This document shows, one piece after another, positions 1-8,866 of a stretch of DNA of 54,558 bases. The translations under genes were made by a program, and so were the position numbers. The stretch is from Deltaproteobacteria bacterium (GTDB lineage Bacteria; Myxococcota_A; UBA796; UBA2385): the NCBI GenBank assembly GCA_018401435.1, contig JAGYJW010000044.1, positions 1-54,558 on the forward strand. Reading direction: 5' to 3'. The notes below the pieces were generated by a model. That model did no database searches. It worked only from the letters and a program-made list of their open reading frames with translations, and had not been told where the DNA came from. Every line of letters starts with the position of its first letter. Position 1 is the stretch's first letter.

Positions 1-93
1 CTTTGGGATCGGGCCGACCTGGACAGCCTCAGCCGGCTGTTGGTGGGCGACCTGGAGGTCATCGAGGCCGGCCCCACCACCAGCTACGACTGA
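1..93 (+). CDS. C-terminal end of an unidentified protein (5' partial)
   Basis: An open frame runs from the window edge to a TGA at 91-93 and gives a 30-residue tail ending in TTSYD. Too little is visible to name the protein. It is convergent with the small heat-shock gene that ends 2 nt further on. Confidence 0.5.
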   Translation, partial: LWDRADLDSLSRLLVGDLEVIEAGPTTSYD

Positions 94-94
94 A

Positions 95-484
95 TCAGGC
101 CTCGGTCACCGCGATGCGCCGGGGCTGGCTGCTGGCCGCCCGGGGCAACGTGACCTTGAGCAGCCCGTCCTTGAGCACCGCAGCGATGCCGTCGCCATCC
201 ACATCGGCCTTGAGGGTGAAGGCGCGCCGGTAGCGCACCGGGGCGAATTCGCAGGCCACCAGCTCGCCTTCGCCGGACTCAAAGGAGCCCGTCGCCTCGA
301 TCAGCAGCACGTTGCGGTCGAGCTGCACCGACAGGGTGTCGGCCGTCGCGCCGGGCAGCTCTGCGACCAGCAACAGGGCCTGGTCATTCTCGAAGATGTC
401 GACCGGGGGCCGCACCACCGGCAGGTGCTCGGCGCCGGGGTTGAGGGGAGTGGACGCGGAAGGGGTCTGGGTTTGGGCTTGCAT
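95..484 (-). CDS. Hsp20/alpha-crystallin family small heat-shock protein (copy 1)
   Basis: The 129-residue protein is an ATP-independent holdase of the Hsp20 family. After a Thr/Pro-rich N-terminus of about 30 residues comes the alpha-crystallin domain (VDIFENDQALLLVAELPG near the start, ADVDGDGIAAVLKDGLLKVTLP near the end), with the GxLxVxxP-type signature that closes the domain. I chose the ATG at 484 because GAGGAAG lies 3 nt upstream; an ATG at 496 in the same frame has no better site. It follows a second Hsp20 gene by 44 nt on the same strand, so the two are probably co-transcribed and may form mixed oligomers. Confidence 0.9.
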   Translation of the reverse strand: MQAQTQTPSASTPLNPGAEHLPVVRPPVDIFENDQALLLVAELPGATADTLSVQLDRNVLLIEATGSFESGEGELVACEFAPVRYRRAFTLKADVDGDGIAAVLKDGLLKVTLPRAASSQPRRIAVTEA

Positions 485-528
485 GGCTTCCTCCATTGGT
501 GCGGATCTTCAGGCAGGGCGGGCGCGCT

Positions 529-948
529 TCAGGCCACGGCGACGGCGATGCGCCGGGGCTGGGGCGGGGCCTTGCGGGGCAAGCGCACGGTCAACACGCC
601 GTTGCGGAACTGCGCGGAGATATTGTCCACATCGACGTCATCGGAGAGGCGCAGGCTGCGGGCGAAGCGCTGCTCTCCGCGCTCGCGGCGCAAGGGCCGA
701 TAGCCCTCGGGCAGGTCGGCGGGGTGCTGACCCCGAAGCAGCAGACTGCCGTCCTCCACGGTCAGCTCGACCTGGTCCGCACTCCATCCCGGCAGCAGCC
801 CGTGCAGGTGCCAGGCCGCCTCGGTCTCTTCGAGGTTGAATCGGGGCCCGCTGACAGCCGGCCGGGGTGCCGGGCGCGCGCCGGCCCAACCGAAGAGCAG
901 GTCGAGGTCGTTGAAGTGACGGTTCCAATCCTTGAAGGTGGGCAGCAT
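529..948 (-). CDS. Hsp20/alpha-crystallin family small heat-shock protein (copy 2)
   Basis: This 139-residue Hsp20 protein begins MLPTFKDWNRHFNDLDLLFG, followed by an alpha-crystallin domain ending in FRNGVLTVRLPRKAPPQPRR. The ATG at 948 is preceded by GAGGAGAAGCC, a good ribosome-binding site; the longer open frame back to 1128 has no such support. It is the first gene of a two-gene Hsp20 unit. Both proteins end in the same QPRRIAV-type tail, so they look like paralogues. About 200 bp upstream is free of genes and contains a TTGACG hexamer (around 1125) that could be a -35 box, but I see no convincing -10 box and no CIRCE element. Confidence 0.92.
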   Translation of the reverse strand: MLPTFKDWNRHFNDLDLLFGWAGARPAPRPAVSGPRFNLEETEAAWHLHGLLPGWSADQVELTVEDGSLLLRGQHPADLPEGYRPLRRERGEQRFARSLRLSDDVDVDNISAQFRNGVLTVRLPRKAPPQPRRIAVAVA

Positions 949-1153
949 GGCTTCTCCTCGCGGTTCGATACCGCAGACAGGGGGGAGCCTCGGGCCCGGA
1001 GGAGGGCCGAAGCGGGTTCTGGGTTGAGCCGGGCGCGTGTCTGCACCGCGAAGGGTGGCCTGGAGGCCAACTTCGGCGGGGTCCGTCCCAGCACGAGAGC
1101 AGTGTGTGCACCCGCCGCGGAGCGTCAAGCCCCGTCGCGTCGACCCGGCGGAT

Positions 1154-1888
1154 TCAGCCCCGGGGCCCGAAGAGATCCGTGCCCACCCGCACCATCGTCG
1201 AGCCCTCCATCACGGCGTGCTCAAAGTCGCCGCTCATGCCCATGCTGAGCTCCTTCAGCGGCAGGCCCGCCGCCCGGCCCTGGGCGGCCAGTGCGGCCAG
1301 CGCCGCAAAGAAGGGGCGGCTGTCGGCGGGGTCCTCGGTGTGGGGTGGCATCGTCATCAGCCCCGACAGGGCCAGCCCCGGCAAGGCTGCCACCGCGGCG
1401 CAGAGGGCCAGGGCCCCGTCGGGGCCCACGCCGCCCTTGCTCTGCTCGCCCGAGACGTTGACCTCGACCAGCACGCCCAGATCGGGCAGGGCGCGGCCCT
1501 CGGCCCGCTCCCGCGCGATGCGCTCGGACAGGGCCTGGGCGAGGTCCAGGCGATCCACGGCGTGAACGAGGTTCACCCGACCCACCACATATTTGACCTT
1601 GTTGGTCTGCAGGTGGCCGATGAAGTGCCACTCCGGGGCCGGACGGTCGGCAGCCTGGGCGAGGCCATTGACCACATCCACCTTGTCGCGGATCTCCTGG
1701 GCGCGGTTCTCTCCGAAGAGGGGCTGGCCCAGGGCATGCAAGGCCGCGATCTCGACGGGGTCGCGGGTCTTGGAGGCGGCCAGCAGGCGCACCGAATCCA
1801 CGGGGCGGCCCGCTGCGACGCAAGCGGCGGAGAGACGGGCCCGAACGGCGGCCAGACGGTCGGCCAGGGTCAGCGGGGCAGGGGACAT
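1154..1888 (-). CDS. yggS: YggS/PROSC family pyridoxal-phosphate homeostasis protein
   Basis: The 244-residue protein is a fold-type III PLP-binding protein that buffers pyridoxal 5'-phosphate in the cytoplasm. Family marks are visible: LLAASKTR with the PLP lysine near residue 40, FGENRAQE, WHFIGHLQTNK near 88, VEVNVSGEQSKGG near 142, GLMTMPP near 176 and LSMGMSGDFEHAV near 214. The start is the ATG at 1888; the same open frame continues upstream to 2503 only because it enters the Maf gene out of phase. It is the last gene of the GDH-phosphatase-Maf-YggS series, 10 nt after the Maf stop. Confidence 0.95.
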   Translation of the reverse strand: MSPAPLTLADRLAAVRARLSAACVAAGRPVDSVRLLAASKTRDPVEIAALHALGQPLFGENRAQEIRDKVDVVNGLAQAADRPAPEWHFIGHLQTNKVKYVVGRVNLVHAVDRLDLAQALSERIARERAEGRALPDLGVLVEVNVSGEQSKGGVGPDGALALCAAVAALPGLALSGLMTMPPHTEDPADSRPFFAALAALAAQGRAAGLPLKELSMGMSGDFEHAVMEGSTMVRVGTDLFGPRG

Positions 1889-1898
1889 GGGCGCTCCA

Positions 1899-2503
1899 TC
1901 AAGGGGGGGCGGGCAGCAGGCCCACCCGGTGAAGGGCGGGCACGACGGCGTCCATGGGCAGGCCCACGACATTGCTGTGAGAGCCGCGCACCTCGGCGAC
2001 CAGGGCCGCGCCCTGGCCCTGGATGCCATAGGCACCCGCCTTGTCCAGGCTCTCACCCCGGGCCACATAGGCCGCGGCCTCGGCGGGGCCGAAGTCCCGG
2101 AAGCGCACCTGCGAGTGTTCGACGGCCAGCACACCGTCGGCGGGCGCGTCGGGGCCCGACCAGCGCAAGCACCAGCCGGTGCTGACCGTGTGCCAGCCCC
2201 CCGCGAGGGCCAGCAGCATGGACCGGGCGTCGGCGGCGTCGGCAGGCTTCTCGAAGAGGCGCCCATCCCGGTGAACGGTGGTATCGGCGGCCAGCACCCA
2301 GCGGCCGGGGGCCGACACGGCGGCGGCCTTGTCCTGGGCGAGGCGGCGCACATAGGCCGTGGCGTCTTCTCCGGCCTCGGGCGCCTCGGGGATGCAGGGC
2401 GGGCGGATGGCGGCGATGGGAACGCCCACGGCGGCAAGAGGACCGGCGCCGGGAAGCCGCTGGCCAGCACCAGCCCCGCCCCGGCGGGGATCAGCGGGGG
2501 CAC
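1899..2503 (-). CDS. maf: Maf-like nucleoside triphosphate pyrophosphatase (frameshifted near its N-terminus)
   Basis: The bulk reads as a Maf protein (house-cleaning NTP pyrophosphatase): LAAVGVPIAAIRPPCIPEAP, AYVRRLAQDKAAAV, VLAADTTVHRDGRLFEKP, FRDFGPAEAAAYVARGESLD, KAGAYGIQGQGAALV and a Ser/Asn/Val/Val/Gly/Leu/Pro end. The N-terminal strand GAGLVLASG is in another frame that starts with GTG at 2503, so an indel lies at about 2430-2445. The S-P-R-R substrate motif expected just after LVLAS is not readable; the sequence gives GFPAPVLL, one residue short. The GTG start overlaps the stop of the preceding phosphatase gene. Two alternatives remain: real decay, or more than one base error at this spot. 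Confidence 0.8.
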
Positions 2504-3116
2504 CGGGGCAAGGCGCCGGCCTCCAAGCCCGCGAAGATGCGCCCCCAGGCGCCGGGCGACAGGTCCCGGACCAGGGGCTCGGCGTTGGGGATCCGGTTTC
2601 GCCCGATGGCCTCGCCCGGCAGGCCATCCAGCAGGCCCAACAAGGTGCGGATCACCCCGCCATGGCAGACCAGCAGCACATCTTTGTGCCCATCGTCCGA
2701 GATCGCGCTCAGGGCCGACACCGTGCGCCAGGCCAGGTCGGCGTGGCTCTCTCCGCCGGGCGGGCGCCCCTGCCAGGTGAGCAGCCGGGCCATGAAGCCG
2801 CGCTCCCGCAGCAGGTCATAGCCGAGGCCCTGCCAGGCCCCCAGGTTGCGCTCCCGCAGGCGCCCGTCCAGCTCGATGGCTGGCGCGGCGGGGCCCCTGC
2901 CGCCCGGGCGGCAGCCGGCGCCAGGGCGGCGGTGTCCCGCGCCCGCGACAGGTCGCTGCTGATCACCCGCCCGAAGGCCCGCTCCGCCAGGGCCCGCCCG
3001 GCGGCCTCGGCCTGGGCGCGACCCAATGCGGTCAGCGGCACATCGTTCCAGCCGCTCAACAGGCGGTCGGCATTCGCGGTGCTCTCGCCATGCCGCAGAA
3101 AGACCCAGCGGCTCAC
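2491..3116 (-). CDS. Histidine phosphatase family protein (phosphoglycerate mutase-like), one frameshift
   Basis: The N-terminal part starts MSRWVFLRHGESTANADRLL and contains the RHG catalytic motif (His phosphorylated during catalysis) and SSDLSRARDTA. The C-terminal part, in another frame, contains ELDGRLRERNLGAWQGL, PGGESHADLAWR and LLVCHGGVIRTLLG, giving the second catalytic His. The two halves join if one C is added to a C4 run on the coding strand (plus positions 2890-2893). Total length would be about 208 residues, normal for the family. The GTG start at 3116 overlaps the GDH stop (GTGA), pointing to translational coupling. Substrate cannot be told from sequence. Confidence 0.85.
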
Positions 3117-6100
3117 GTCGCGTCGGAGTCGTCCACCTCGACCCCATCGTGTTCGTCGTCATCCGCCAGCGAGGGAAGGCGCACGCCGCCGGTGTCCCGC
3201 GACAGCTGAACCGTCCAGGCCCGCACCCGCTCCTCGGCCACCAGCAAGGCGGCAAGGGCCGGGCGCTCGCCCAGGATGTGGTCCATCAGGTCCTGAAGCT
3301 CGCGCAGCTCTTCGCGACCCAGGCGGGTGGCGACGCGGTCGATGCCCAGGCGCACTTCCGGGCCGACGGTGACCACCGACACCAGGTCGCGCAGCAGCTT
3401 GATGTAGCGATTGCGCAGGATGCCGATGGCGACGGGATCCCAACCGCCTTCGGCCTGGCGGCTTTCCAGGGCGCGCACGGCAGGCAGCAGGCGGCTGGCC
3501 TCGCCCACAGCGAGGTAGCGCACCACGCTGCTGGCCATGCGGTCGCCGGCGGGGTGGCTGAGCGCGATCTCGCGGGCATTGGTCAGCTCACCCAGCAAGG
3601 CGATGCTCTTGGCCAGGGCCGGGCTGATGCCCAGGGCGGTGTGGCTGTCGGCGCGCTGCTGGATGCGGGCCTCGTGGGCGGTGCCGCGGGCCCGGCTGAT
3701 CGCCCGCAAGGCGCTGCGGATCTGGTCGAGATCCTCGTGGTCGGGGCCGGGCTCACCCGCGCTCAACCACACGGTGACCAGGCCGGTCAGGGCGTCGCTG
3801 ATGGCCACCCAGGCGCGGTAGCGCACGTCCAGTGAGGCGCTGCCCGCGTCCAGGCTGCGGCGAAGCTCGGCGAGATCGACCAGCTCCGCGGCCTTGTACC
3901 AGGCGCGGGCCACATCGCCTTCGGGGCGACCGGTCAGCTCGGAGACCAGGGGGAAGAACTGGGCGCCGCTGTCGGCGATGACCTCGTTGGTCACCACCGT
4001 CATGCCGATGGACTGGCTGAGCATGTGGCTGCGGATGGCGTCGGGCCAGCCCTCGCGCACCTTGGCGGGGAAGTAGTCTAGCACCTTGTCTTCGAAGCCG
4101 GGAATGGCTGAGGGGTCGGTGTCCTTGAGGGCCTTGAAGACGTGCATCTTGACGTGGGCCTGCATCACCGCCAGCTCGGGCCGGGTGAGGCCCTGCCGGC
4201 TGGCCGCGCGGCGGGCCAGGACGTCGTCGCTGGGCAGCACCAGGGCGGCGCGGGTGGTGCCGCTGTGGCGGCAGACCCAGTCGATGGTGCGCGAGAAGAA
4301 CATCGGGTCGCGCAGGGCCCGCACCTGGTCCAGGGAGAGCTGGCGGCCGTGGCGGTCGTTGTTGGCCAGCACGTCGTCGGCCACCTGGGAGGTGAGGGTC
4401 TCCAGCAGCACATTGCGCTCTTCAAAGCCCAGCTTGCCCGCCTTGACCATGGGGTTGAGCAGGATCTTGAGGTTGACCTCGTGGTCCGACATGTCCACGC
4501 CGCCGGAGTTGTCGATGGCGTCGGTGTTGATGCGCCCGCCATGCAGGCCGAATTCGACCCGGCCCGCCGGCGTGAAGCCCAGGTTGCCGCCCTCGCCCAC
4601 GATCTTGCAGCGCAGCTCGGTGGCGTTGACGCGGATCTCGTCGTTGGTCGGGTCGCCCGCGTCGGCGTGGGTCTCGTTGCTGGCCTTGACATAGGTGCCG
4701 ATGCCGCCATTCCACAGCAGATCGACGTTGAGGCGCAGCAGCAGGCGGATGACCACATCCACGGGCAGCTCCGTCTTGAGCACCCCCAGCAGCTGCTGGA
4801 TCTCGGGGCTCAGCTGGATGCTCTTGGCCCGGCGGCTGAAGATGCCGCCCCCCGGCGACAGCTTGCTGGTGTCGTAGTGTTCCCAGCCCTTGGCCTCGTC
4901 AAAGAGCCGCTTGCGCTCGGCGAAGGTGGACTCGGGATCGGGGTTGGGATCGATGAAGATGTGCAGGTGGTTGAAGGCCGCCACCAGCTTCATCTTGTCG
5001 TGCTCAATCACCCCGTTTCCGAAGACGTCGCCACTGCAGTCGCCGATGCCCATGCAGGTGAAGGTGTCGGTGGTGGGGTCCACGCCCATCTCGGCCATGT
5101 GGCGGCGCACCGTCATCCAGCCGCCGCGGGCGGTGATGCCCACCTTCTTGTGGTCGTAGCCATTGGAGCCGCCCGACGCGAAGGCGTCCCCCAGCCAGAA
5201 GCCATAGGCCGCGGACAGGCCGTTGGCGGTGTCGGACAGGTGGGCCGTGCCCTTGTCTGCAGCCACCACCAGGTAGGGGTCCTGGTCGTCGTGGGCGACC
5301 ACCCGCGGCGGGCCCTGAATATGCCCGTCCACGATGTTGTCGGTGAGGTCCAACAGGCCGCGGATGAGGATCTGGTAGAGCTCGTCCGCCCGCTGCCGGC
5401 GGGTGGCCGGGTCGCCCTTGCTGTGCTTCATGAAGAAGCCGCCCTTGGCGCCTTCGGGCACGATGAGGACGTTCTTGACCATCTGGGTGGTCACGAGATC
5501 GAGGATCTCGCGCCGGTAGTCTTCGCGGTCCGACCACCGGATGCCGCCCCGGGCGATCTTGCCGCCCCGCAGGTGCACGCCTTCGACGTCGCGGTGGTGA
5601 ACATAGATCTCGAACATCATCCGCGGCAGCGGCATCTGCCGCACCTTGGCGCACTCCACCTTGAAGGAGATGTAGTGGGCGATGCGGTCGGTGCGGTAGA
5701 AGTTGGTCCGCAGCGACGCGTCGATGAGGTTGTAGAGGGTGCGAAAGGTGATGTCCTGGTCGTGGTCGCCCACCTGGCGCAGCCCGTCCAGCAAGGACTC
5801 GCTGGCCGTGGCCATCAGGCGGTTCCGACCGGCCGCGAGGTCCGGGTCGAATTTGGCCTCGAAGAACTCCCACAGCAGCCGCACCAGGTCGGGCTGGGCC
5901 AGCAGGATCTCCTGCACGCGGGACAGGGTGTAGCGAAGGCCCAGCTGCCGGGCATAGCCGTTGTAGGCCCGCAGCAGGTCCACCGCCTGCCAGGGGATAT
6001 TGGCCCGCATCAGGATGCGGTTGAGGGCGTCGGCCCCCATCTTTCGCCCGAAGACGGCCTTCAGGCCATCAATCAGGTGCGGCGCGCGGTCCAGGATGAG

Positions 6101-7861
6101 GCCGTCGTCCAGGCCCCAGACCCCCTGCAGGCGGAAGGTGTCGATGACCCGCGCCGGCCCCGACAGGGGGTGCACCTCGTCGGCGAACTGGTCCACCACG
6201 CTCACGCCGAAATCATCGAGCACGGGCAGGATGTCGGACAGGATGATGTCGGTGGCCTGAAAGATCCGGATGTTGATCCGGCCCTTGGGGTCGCGGAAGA
6301 CGTCCACCTCGATGGTGGTGCCGCCCTTCAGGCGCTCCAGCATCTCGACGTCATGGGCCGCGCGGTCGGGGGTGGACACCTGCTGGTAGATGTCGGCGAA
6401 GGCGTTGCCATACTCGACAATCAGCTCGTCCGCGCGATCCTCGCCGAATCGCTCCACCAGGGCCCGGTAGAGCCGGGTCTGCCAGGGGGTGGCCAGCTGG
6501 CTGATGGCGGCCGAGATCTGGTCGCGCAGCTCGGCACCCAGCGGGGGCACATCGGTGAGGTAGTAGTGCACCAGCATGGTCTGGTAGCGACCAAAGAAGA
6601 CGCCGTGGTCGGTCACCGTGCCGCCGGTGGTATCCAGCAGCATGCCCTGCACATCGGCCCGCAGGCGGTCCGACCAGCGGTTGCGCGGCATGGCCGCCAC
6701 CACGAAGGCCCCGTCCATATTGGGGTTCTGGGCCACAAAGACGCGGACGTCGTGCTCCTGTTCGGCCTCGAGCACCTTGTCGATGATCTCGGTGAGGGTG
6801 GGCAGGCTGGCCGTGAACAGGAATTCCGTGGGCAAGGAGTCGAAGACGTTGCCGATGCCCTTGTAGCGGTAGCTGCCGGGCTTGCTGTCCTGGCTGCGCA
6901 GGATCTCGGCCAGCATGCGCCGCAGCAGCGGAACATGGCGGCTGGGCTGGGTCACGGCCCGGTAGGTGAAGAGGCCCTGGATGTAGAGGGCGCGGTCGGC
7001 GCCGGGGCCGGCGTTGGGAATGCGAACGACGATCTCGTCCACCCGGCCCGCCCGGTGAACGGGGGATGCGTGCGCCCCCTTGCGCACGGCCACCACCTGG
7101 GTGGACAGGCTGTCGGGCCACTGCATCAGGCTGTCGGTGGACCAGACGGCGTTGAAGCGGTCGGCGGCGAAGCCCAGCCGCGTGTCTTCGTGCACCACCC
7201 CCATCAAGACGAAGTTGTCGGCCAGCAGCCAATGCAGGAATTCCGCCGTCTCGCGCAGGTCTGCGGCCTGATCGGGGGTGCGGTCGGCGGCGCGGCTGAA
7301 GCGGAAGGCCGAGGAGTCCACCACGTCGATCATGGCCTGGAAGTCGCTGACCATGGCCGAGGCCAGCAGCAGCTGCCCCTGCAGGGTGGCGCCGAAGCGG
7401 CTGAGCCCGGCGACCTCGAGGCCCTCGGCCTCCATCAGCACGACGCTCTCGGTGGGGGCGTCGGGCCGGCCCACGCCCACGATGGCGCCGCTCTCGTCGC
7501 GGTCCACCGGCAACACGACGTTGAAGCTGCCCAGGTAGACGCCGCCAAAGCTGGTCACCGCCAGGCGCACCGTGTCCACAATGAAGGGCTGGTCGGGCAT
7601 CACGCTGACCAGTCGGCTCACGCCATCGTGGTGGCTGACCTCGACCGCGGGCTTGGAACCGCGCGAGCGGGCCGCGGCGGTCCAGGCGGCCTCGATGAGG
7701 TCGAGGGCGCTGCTGGCGGAGTGACGGGCCGCAAAGGGCGGCCGGATCTGTCGCCCCACGCCGCGCACGAAGGCGCCGAAGACGTCTGGATCGGCCCCGG
7801 CGGGGACACCCCGCGTCTTCAGGACTGCGAGGATCTTCTCGACATAGCCAGTCAGCGTCAT
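3113..7861 (-). CDS. Large NAD-specific glutamate dehydrogenase (GDH-180/L-GDH class)
   Basis: This uninterrupted 1,582-residue protein matches the 180-kDa class of NAD-dependent glutamate dehydrogenases, which deaminate glutamate to 2-oxoglutarate in the cytoplasm. The N-terminal half carries the regulatory region (HHDGVSRLVSVMPDQPFIVD near residue 80). The catalytic core has VPEGAKGGFFMKHSKGD near 800, DKGTAHLSDTANGLS near 870, SNGYDHKKVGITARGGW near 900 and MGIGDCSGDVFGNGV near 937. The C-terminal region (NEVIADSGAQFF, LGISPALA) is also typical. It heads the minus-strand unit with the histidine phosphatase, Maf and YggS. No frameshift occurs in 4.7 kb, unlike several neighbours. Confidence 0.95.
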   Translation of the reverse strand: MTLTGYVEKILAVLKTRGVPAGADPDVFGAFVRGVGRQIRPPFAARHSASSALDLIEAAWTAAARSRGSKPAVEVSHHDGVSRLVSVMPDQPFIVDTVRLAVTSFGGVYLGSFNVVLPVDRDESGAIVGVGRPDAPTESVVLMEAEGLEVAGLSRFGATLQGQLLLASAMVSDFQAMIDVVDSSAFRFSRAADRTPDQAADLRETAEFLHWLLADNFVLMGVVHEDTRLGFAADRFNAVWSTDSLMQWPDSLSTQVVAVRKGAHASPVHRAGRVDEIVVRIPNAGPGADRALYIQGLFTYRAVTQPSRHVPLLRRMLAEILRSQDSKPGSYRYKGIGNVFDSLPTEFLFTASLPTLTEIIDKVLEAEQEHDVRVFVAQNPNMDGAFVVAAMPRNRWSDRLRADVQGMLLDTTGGTVTDHGVFFGRYQTMLVHYYLTDVPPLGAELRDQISAAISQLATPWQTRLYRALVERFGEDRADELIVEYGNAFADIYQQVSTPDRAAHDVEMLERLKGGTTIEVDVFRDPKGRINIRIFQATDIILSDILPVLDDFGVSVVDQFADEVHPLSGPARVIDTFRLQGVWGLDDGLILDRAPHLIDGLKAVFGRKMGADALNRILMRANIPWQAVDLLRAYNGYARQLGLRYTLSRVQEILLAQPDLVRLLWEFFEAKFDPDLAAGRNRLMATASESLLDGLRQVGDHDQDITFRTLYNLIDASLRTNFYRTDRIAHYISFKVECAKVRQMPLPRMMFEIYVHHRDVEGVHLRGGKIARGGIRWSDREDYRREILDLVTTQMVKNVLIVPEGAKGGFFMKHSKGDPATRRQRADELYQILIRGLLDLTDNIVDGHIQGPPRVVAHDDQDPYLVVAADKGTAHLSDTANGLSAAYGFWLGDAFASGGSNGYDHKKVGITARGGWMTVRRHMAEMGVDPTTDTFTCMGIGDCSGDVFGNGVIEHDKMKLVAAFNHLHIFIDPNPDPESTFAERKRLFDEAKGWEHYDTSKLSPGGGIFSRRAKSIQLSPEIQQLLGVLKTELPVDVVIRLLLRLNVDLLWNGGIGTYVKASNETHADAGDPTNDEIRVNATELRCKIVGEGGNLGFTPAGRVEFGLHGGRINTDAIDNSGGVDMSDHEVNLKILLNPMVKAGKLGFEERNVLLETLTSQVADDVLANNDRHGRQLSLDQVRALRDPMFFSRTIDWVCRHSGTTRAALVLPSDDVLARRAASRQGLTRPELAVMQAHVKMHVFKALKDTDPSAIPGFEDKVLDYFPAKVREGWPDAIRSHMLSQSIGMTVVTNEVIADSGAQFFPLVSELTGRPEGDVARAWYKAAELVDLAELRRSLDAGSASLDVRYRAWVAISDALTGLVTVWLSAGEPGPDHEDLDQIRSALRAISRARGTAHEARIQQRADSHTALGISPALAKSIALLGELTNAREIALSHPAGDRMASSVVRYLAVGEASRLLPAVRALESRQAEGGWDPVAIGILRNRYIKLLRDLVSVVTVGPEVRLGIDRVATRLGREELRELQDLMDHILGERPALAALLVAEERVRAWTVQLSRDTGGVRLPSLADDDEHDGVEVDDSDAT

Positions 7862-7937
7862 GGGGGGCCTGCGGGGTGCGAAAGGGAGCCCCCCCTAACG
7901 TGGGATCCCGGGCCTCGGGGAGCCCGCGCGCCGATCC

Positions 7938-8843
7938 TCAGCGGGGGTCGGGCAGGTCCAGCCAGCCCGTCGGATACCAGGCCCAGGCGTCCCCGGCGCG
8001 AAGCTCGACGGCGGCGGCATGCCCGCCGTAGTGGGCAGAGATCCCGGTGTCGATGCCCAGCAGCGCACCGCCGCAGCGCACCGCAATGCGGCCGTCCCGC
8101 TGGGTGGTGTGGCCGACCACCATGCGCCGCACCCCGCGCAGGGTGAGCACCCGCTGCAGCTCGGCGCAAGCCACGGCCTCGTCGGCCAGCAGGTAGCCCC
8201 GGTACCACAGCGGGCCTTCTTCGCCGAGAATGGGCGCACCAGGCTCATTGATGGCCTGCCGCACCTGCTCGTTGAGCTGGGCCACCGTCGATGCCGCGAA
8301 GCGCTCGCTCAGCCCGCCGTGCAAGAAGAGGGTGCTGCCCACCTGGGCGATGGCGTCCTGCTCTCGCAGCCAGGCGCCGGCCTCGCCGGTGGGCGAAAAG
8401 GCCGCCTTTCGGGCGTCGACGCTGCCATAGTCGGCCACGTCGCCCTCCGAGACATAGCGCCAGTCCCCCTGCAGATTCATCACCTCGTGGTTGCCCAGCA
8501 GGCCGACCACCCGACCCCCCGCCGCGGCCGCCTCCTCCTCCAGCCGATCGATCAGGGCAATCAGCTCTTTGCTGTCGGGGCCGCGGTCGGTGATGTCGCC
8601 GGTCTGCACCAGGATGGCCTGGCCACCGGACCAGCGCCCCGCGCCATCCACCAGCCCCAAGGCCGAGAATAGCGCAAGGGTCGCCGGCAGGTCCGCGTGC
8701 AGATCCCCCACCACCACCAGGCGCTCGGCCTCTGTGGAGACCGGCGTTGGCGGCAGGGGGGCCACGGGTGGGGCAGGCTGGGAAGGAGACTCGGCGCTGG
8801 CGCAGCCAAGGCCGAGCAGCCCGAGCAAGATTAGGGGGTCCAA
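7938..8843 (-). CDS. Metallophosphoesterase lipoprotein (calcineurin-like phosphatase)
   Basis: The protein belongs to the calcineurin-like metallophosphoesterase superfamily. Di-metal motifs are present in order: GDLHADLP (near 46), GDITDRGPDS (near 82), LLGNHEVMNL (near 116), FLHGG and VVGHTTQRDG. The layout resembles bacterial Shewanella-like protein phosphatases; the substrate is not known. I prefer the TTG at 8843, which follows GGAGGACTAC, over the TTG at 8855. This gives a short lipoprotein signal MDPLILLGLLGLGC with a Cys at residue 14, so the enzyme probably sits in the envelope. It is divergent from the TldD/PmbA gene with only 23 nt between the starts. Confidence 0.85.
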   Translation of the reverse strand: MDPLILLGLLGLGCASAESPSQPAPPVAPLPPTPVSTEAERLVVVGDLHADLPATLALFSALGLVDGAGRWSGGQAILVQTGDITDRGPDSKELIALIDRLEEEAAAAGGRVVGLLGNHEVMNLQGDWRYVSEGDVADYGSVDARKAAFSPTGEAGAWLREQDAIAQVGSTLFLHGGLSERFAASTVAQLNEQVRQAINEPGAPILGEEGPLWYRGYLLADEAVACAELQRVLTLRGVRRMVVGHTTQRDGRIAVRCGGALLGIDTGISAHYGGHAAAVELRAGDAWAWYPTGWLDLPDPR

Positions 8844-8866
8844 GTAGTCCTCCAAGGGGAAGCACC

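Noticed and set aside
1154..2503. A 449-residue fused Maf-YggS protein
   Set aside because: Only the first 15 residues of the long frame are Maf-like, the middle is out of phase with the Maf gene, and YggS has its own ATG at 1888.
4142..8146. 1,334-codon open frame on the plus strand opposite the NAD-GDH gene
   Set aside because: It is the mirror of a high-GC gene: the opposite frame lacks stops because the third codon positions are G/C. Its translation is Gly/Val/His/Leu-rich with no domain, while the minus-strand frame is a textbook GDH.
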